37,482 bases of DNA from Methanoregula sp. (GTDB lineage Archaea; Halobacteriota; Methanomicrobia; Methanomicrobiales; Methanospirillaceae), in NCBI GenBank assembly GCA_026394595.1, contig JAPKXX010000072.1, positions 1 to 37,482 of the forward strand, in the 5' to 3' direction. Shown one piece after another: positions 34,539 through 37,482 of this stretch. Every line of letters starts with the position of its first letter. Within the stretch, counting starts at the first letter, position 1. The position numbers and the translations under genes were made by a program. The notes under the pieces were generated by a model. The model ran no database searches. It saw only the letters and a list, made by a program, of their open reading frames with translations, and was not told the origin of the DNA.

Positions 34539-35024
34539 ATGACTCTGCGATCGGTGAACCTCCCCGGTGTCGGGACAAAGTACGAGTTTGAGACCGACAA
34601 AGGCGACACTGTTGCCATCTTCTTCACAAAGACCGGCACAATCCAGATGTATACCCTCCAGCAGGGCTGCCGTACGCCCAGTGCTGCAGAGATGACTCCG
34701 ATGGAGGCGCGACGGCTCGGCAACATTCTTACCGGGGCGATCATCGAGGCCGAATCCGAGAGTGTCGAGATCGCGTTTTCCGCACTCGCAGACCTTCGGA
34801 TCACTATCCATACCTACCTGATCCAGAAAGCCATTGCCGGTAAAACAATCGAGGATCTCCAGATCCGCACAAAGACCGGTGTGACCGTTATCGCGGTCAG
34901 CCGGAAGGATACAAACATTATCAACCCCCCGCCATCGTTTGTCTTTGAAACCGGCGATGCGGTGGTCGTCATCGGTGAAACCGACCAGCTCAAGAGGTTC
35001 GAGCGTGAAGTCATGGTGGATTAA
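34539..35024 (+). CDS. Regulatory subunit of a cation:proton antiporter (KhtT-like, RCK_C)
   Basis: The 161-residue protein has the KhtT-type start 'LPGVGTKYEFETDKGDTVAI' and a C-terminal TrkA-C/RCK_C domain ('EDLQIRTKTGVTVIAVSRKD', 'FVFETGDAVVVIGETDQLK') that in relatives binds a nucleotide and gates the partner antiporter. Its stop overlaps the antiporter start by one base (TAATG). ATG 34539 is chosen over GTG 34530 from the TATA spacing. It is cytosolic and peripheral to the membrane. Confidence 0.9.
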   Translation: MTLRSVNLPGVGTKYEFETDKGDTVAIFFTKTGTIQMYTLQQGCRTPSAAEMTPMEARRLGNILTGAIIEAESESVEIAFSALADLRITIHTYLIQKAIAGKTIEDLQIRTKTGVTVIAVSRKDTNIINPPPSFVFETGDAVVVIGETDQLKRFEREVMVD

Positions 35025-36160
35025 TGGAAGGCATCGTCCTCGCGCTGTTTGTCTGCCTTGTGCTGGCTATCATCACGAAGTATCTCTCCATCCCCCCGAT
35101 CCCGTTCTACATCATCGGCGGTGTGCTGCTGGGAAAAAGCGGTTTTGCACTGGTCACTTCAGATGAGATCAGCCGGTTCTTCTCCCAGATGGGGCTGATC
35201 TTTTTACTCTTCTTCATGGGGCTTGAGCTCAAGCTCGAACGGATCGCATCGAACCGTTCTGCTGTGCTGACAAGCGGGGTCATCGATCTCAATGTGAATA
35301 TGCTCATCGGGTTTGTCGCGGCGTACATGTTCGGGTTTTCCATTATCGAGTCGCTGGTTATCGCGTCGGCGTTCTATATTTCGAGTACGGCGATGGCCAT
35401 CACATCGCTGATTGAGAACCGGAAGCTGATGATGCGCGAGGCGGAGACGGTGATCTGGCTGATGGTCTTTGAGGACCTTGTTTTGATCATCTTCCTTGCT
35501 GTCATTTCCGCCGGTGGCCAGAACCCGCTGATCTTCCTTTTAAAGATTGCCGGTGTTCTCGCGATCCTCTACGCCATCGCCCACTATGGTAAAGAATTTT
35601 TAATCAGCCTGCTCGATCGCTCTGATGAGCTTCCTATCCTCTTTACCTTCGGTGCGGTGCTCACCACGGCATCGGTCTCTATGTATCTCGGTGTGCCGGA
35701 GACCATGATGGTGATCGCGCTCGGGGCCGCACTTGCCACCACCGACCCGGATGCATTCGAACAGCACGCGAGGCCGTTCAAGGACGTATTCTTGGTCGTC
35801 TTCTTTGTCTTCTTCGGTATTACCATCAACCTTGCAGGCGGGGTAAATGTGGTGATGATCCTCTCGATCAGCCTGCTTGCCGTTGTGAGCAAGTTTATCT
35901 CCGGTCTTCTGACCGGCATCTTCATCCACGAGTCAGCACTCGCAGGCATAGAGATCTGGGGCAATACGATCGGGAGGGGTGAATTCTCAATTGCACTCGC
36001 GGCGCTCTACGGTTCGCCGATTATCGCAACGATAATTGCCGCCATGGTCATTGTCACTTCACTCGTCGGTGCATTCACCGGGAAGTACTGCACCGGCCTG
36101 CGCAAGTGGATGGCGATGCCGGGGCGCAGAGCGCCGCACCACCCGCACACGGGGCGCTGA
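35024..36160 (+). CDS. CPA2-family cation (K+/Na+):proton antiporter (KhtU-like)
   Basis: A 378-residue polytopic protein with about 11-12 hydrophobic helices. CPA2 features include 'PPIPFYIIGGVLLGKSGFAL', 'LFFMGLELKLERIASNR', 'ASAFYISSTAMAITSLIENR' and 'VFEDLVLIIFLAVI', the last two around the ion-binding acidic residue. The length covers the membrane domain only; regulation is supplied by the KhtT-like partner. Such pairs export K+ in Bacillus. A poorly conserved His/Arg-rich tail ends the protein. K+ as substrate is inferred from the KhtT pairing. Confidence 0.92.
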   Translation: MEGIVLALFVCLVLAIITKYLSIPPIPFYIIGGVLLGKSGFALVTSDEISRFFSQMGLIFLLFFMGLELKLERIASNRSAVLTSGVIDLNVNMLIGFVAAYMFGFSIIESLVIASAFYISSTAMAITSLIENRKLMMREAETVIWLMVFEDLVLIIFLAVISAGGQNPLIFLLKIAGVLAILYAIAHYGKEFLISLLDRSDELPILFTFGAVLTTASVSMYLGVPETMMVIALGAALATTDPDAFEQHARPFKDVFLVVFFVFFGITINLAGGVNVVMILSISLLAVVSKFISGLLTGIFIHESALAGIEIWGNTIGRGEFSIALAALYGSPIIATIIAAMVIVTSLVGAFTGKYCTGLRKWMAMPGRRAPHHPHTGR

Positions 36161-36214
36161 CTGAAGGCAGGATGAAAAAAGAACGTATGATTATTGTGTG
36201 TGCCTTTCTCATGA

Positions 36215-36856
36215 TCAGTCGATCAGCACCAGCGCGACTGACACGATATCACTGTGCATGATCTTGCCATATTCCCTGTTCTTGCAGGGGATTGTCTGAA
36301 GATCCCACCCTGCATTCTTTGCGGTAGCGAATACGTCCATGCCTGCCGCCTCCATGCTCGGGCGCACCATGTCCATGTGCCGGCATTTCCTACGGATGCT
36401 TTCGTCTACTATGCCTTCGCAGGCTTCTGCAACGCACTCCTCACAGTAGATGCACGGGTAACCGCCGAATGCAAACGCCTTGTAAAACCCGTCGTAGAAT
36501 GCAGTCTTTTCGAGCATGTGGATCGTCGTGTTCACCCAGAGGATCAGGTCCTTGTAGAAATGGTGGAAGTCCTCGGGCAGATCGTCTCCGGTAAACTTCG
36601 CATGCCCGGGGATACCATCGAACCTGACTAAAATTCCCGTATGATATTCCTTCACCATCCGGCGGGTTTCATCCGGGGACGGGGCATATGGTGGACAGCC
36701 AAGGTGCTTTGCATATCCCTTGCACCCGTATCGGCATTTGAACCGGACCCACTGCGAGACCACGATATCTGTCGCAGTGATCTGCTTTGCCACCGCCCCC
36801 TTCTCCCATGCAAGGCTCTTGAGCTTGGAAATTTCGGTTTTAATGGTTGGCACCAT
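36215..36856 (-). CDS. DUF2284 metal-binding protein
   Basis: The 213-residue protein has the DUF2284 Cys pattern: 'VRFKCRYGCKGYAKHLGCPP', 'GGYPCIYCEECVAEACEG' and 'SIRRKCRHMDMVRPSMEAAG'. About ten Cys suggest an iron-sulfur or zinc site. The family is common in methanogens and other strict anaerobes; its reaction is not known to me. Start 36856 (MVPTIKTE) follows aggtg by 6-10 bases; GTG 36865 is the alternative. It is separated from ribL by 164 bases. Confidence 0.88.
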   Translation of the reverse strand: MVPTIKTEISKLKSLAWEKGAVAKQITATDIVVSQWVRFKCRYGCKGYAKHLGCPPYAPSPDETRRMVKEYHTGILVRFDGIPGHAKFTGDDLPEDFHHFYKDLILWVNTTIHMLEKTAFYDGFYKAFAFGGYPCIYCEECVAEACEGIVDESIRRKCRHMDMVRPSMEAAGMDVFATAKNAGWDLQTIPCKNREYGKIMHSDIVSVALVLID

Positions 36857-37020
36857 GACACACACCTGTATGATGAGGATGCGGGGGAGAATCCATAAAG
36901 GTTTCCCGCACCTGCATTGATGCCCGTGCCTTCCGGTTACATACCCGGATCCAAACCATCCACACCTCCGACTACCGGTTATTGCGATGGGATTAGGGAG
37001 TACCTAAAAAAATGCCTGGT

Positions 37021-37470
37021 CTATTCCGGCTGGCCGCCTGACCCGCCATGCCCGCCACGTTTTTCGACAATCCGCCGCACAACGAGGCGGGAGCTGCAGA
37101 GCTCGTCATCGCCATATTTACCGATGCGGACAATCTCGGCAGAGAGCCCGCGCGACGCGAGCTGCTGCCGGAGTTTTTCCTCATCAAAATGCTGGTTGAA
37201 CCCGATGGTGATGATCGCGGGGCGGATCTTTTCGATGGGTCGGAACATGTCGGTCATGTCTCCGAGGACTGCATGATCAACGCACCGGAGCGCAGCGACC
37301 ATGCGCCGGCGCTGCTCCTCGGGGATGATCGGCAGCGGTTTGTGCCTGACATTGGAGTCGCGTGCCACGATCACGAAGAGCTCGTCGCCGAGTTTCTTTG
37401 ATTGCTCGAGATAGTAAAGGTGACCAGGGTGGAGGATGTCAAACGTCCCGGTAGCGACAACCCGCTTCAT
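37021..37470 (-). CDS. ribL: FAD synthetase (archaeal RibL)
   Basis: Adenylylates FMN to FAD. This small nucleotidyltransferase has the HxGH-type motif 'GTFDILHPGHLYYLEQSKKL', 'VARDSNVRHKPLPI' and a C-terminal 'GYDDEL'-like turn with 'CSSRLVVRRIVEK' in place of the usual ISS(S/T)R motif. At 149 residues it matches archaeal RibL, not bacterial RibF. It is complete within the window (ATG at 37470, ggtgg just upstream) and is the third flavin gene here, about 17 kb from ribK-ribB. Confidence 0.93.
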   Translation of the reverse strand: MKRVVATGTFDILHPGHLYYLEQSKKLGDELFVIVARDSNVRHKPLPIIPEEQRRRMVAALRCVDHAVLGDMTDMFRPIEKIRPAIITIGFNQHFDEEKLRQQLASRGLSAEIVRIGKYGDDELCSSRLVVRRIVEKRGGHGGSGGQPE

Positions 37471-37482
37471 GCGACCACCGCC

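Noticed and set aside
1-37482. CRISPR arrays, insertion sequences, rRNA genes or prophage genes
   Set aside because: No regularly spaced repeats, transposase motifs, rRNA signatures or phage structural genes were seen on either strand.

Overview
The window looks like chromosomal core DNA of a methanogen-type euryarchaeon, most likely Methanomicrobiales or a close relative. The evidence is a PolD large subunit, TiaS, deoxyhypusine synthase, a thermosome, CTP-type riboflavin kinase, archaeal FAD synthetase, the archaeal thiolase/HMG-CoA synthase/DUF35 operon and a four-subunit 2-oxoacid:ferredoxin oxidoreductase. No mcr gene lies in the window, so 'methanogen' is inferred from overall gene style. 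Genes are dense, many overlap by 1-20 bases, and several promoters put the TATA box about 25 bases before the ATG, suggesting leaderless mRNAs.

Layout. 1-5.5 kb: two overlapping HEAT-repeat genes, then polC (DP2) split by a 166-residue mini-intein in its active-site motif. 5.5-10 kb: a tRNA-Leu(CAA), a broken aIF-1A gene, and a six-gene minus-strand operon of small single-pass, mostly pilin-like proteins in visibly AT-richer DNA. 10-15.5 kb: hisG, a DUF1015 gene, a RimI-like acetyltransferase, HMG-CoA reductase and Trm5. 15.5-18.9 kb: a mevalonate operon (HTH regulator, HMG-CoA synthase, thiolase, DUF35). It diverges from a riboflavin kinase/regulator-ribB pair across a short two-promoter region carrying a repeated octamer. 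20.3-24.1 kb: RPA, its associated protein and a small 55-aa gene; a DUF1858 redox protein; CbiZ fused to a Cys-rich domain; and a free-standing NrdD-like glycyl-radical tail. 24.4-30 kb: tiaS-dys-pyrF, a divergent HTH gene and a thermosome subunit. 30-37.5 kb: a zinc-ribbon membrane protein, a CxxC-rich protein, porB-A-C-D, a KhtT/KhtU-type cation antiporter pair, DUF2284 and ribL.

Joint functions. Isoprenoid synthesis is covered by thiolase, HMGS, DUF35 and HMGR; flavins by RibK, RibB and RibL; replication by PolD and RPA; tRNA and translation by tRNA-Leu, Trm5, TiaS, Dys and the broken aIF-1A. The points most worth a second look are the pilin-like operon with its promoter palindrome, the aIF-1A pseudogene with a reconstructable history, the stand-alone glycyl-radical tail next to cobamide salvage, and the paired repeats between the mevalonate and riboflavin promoters.
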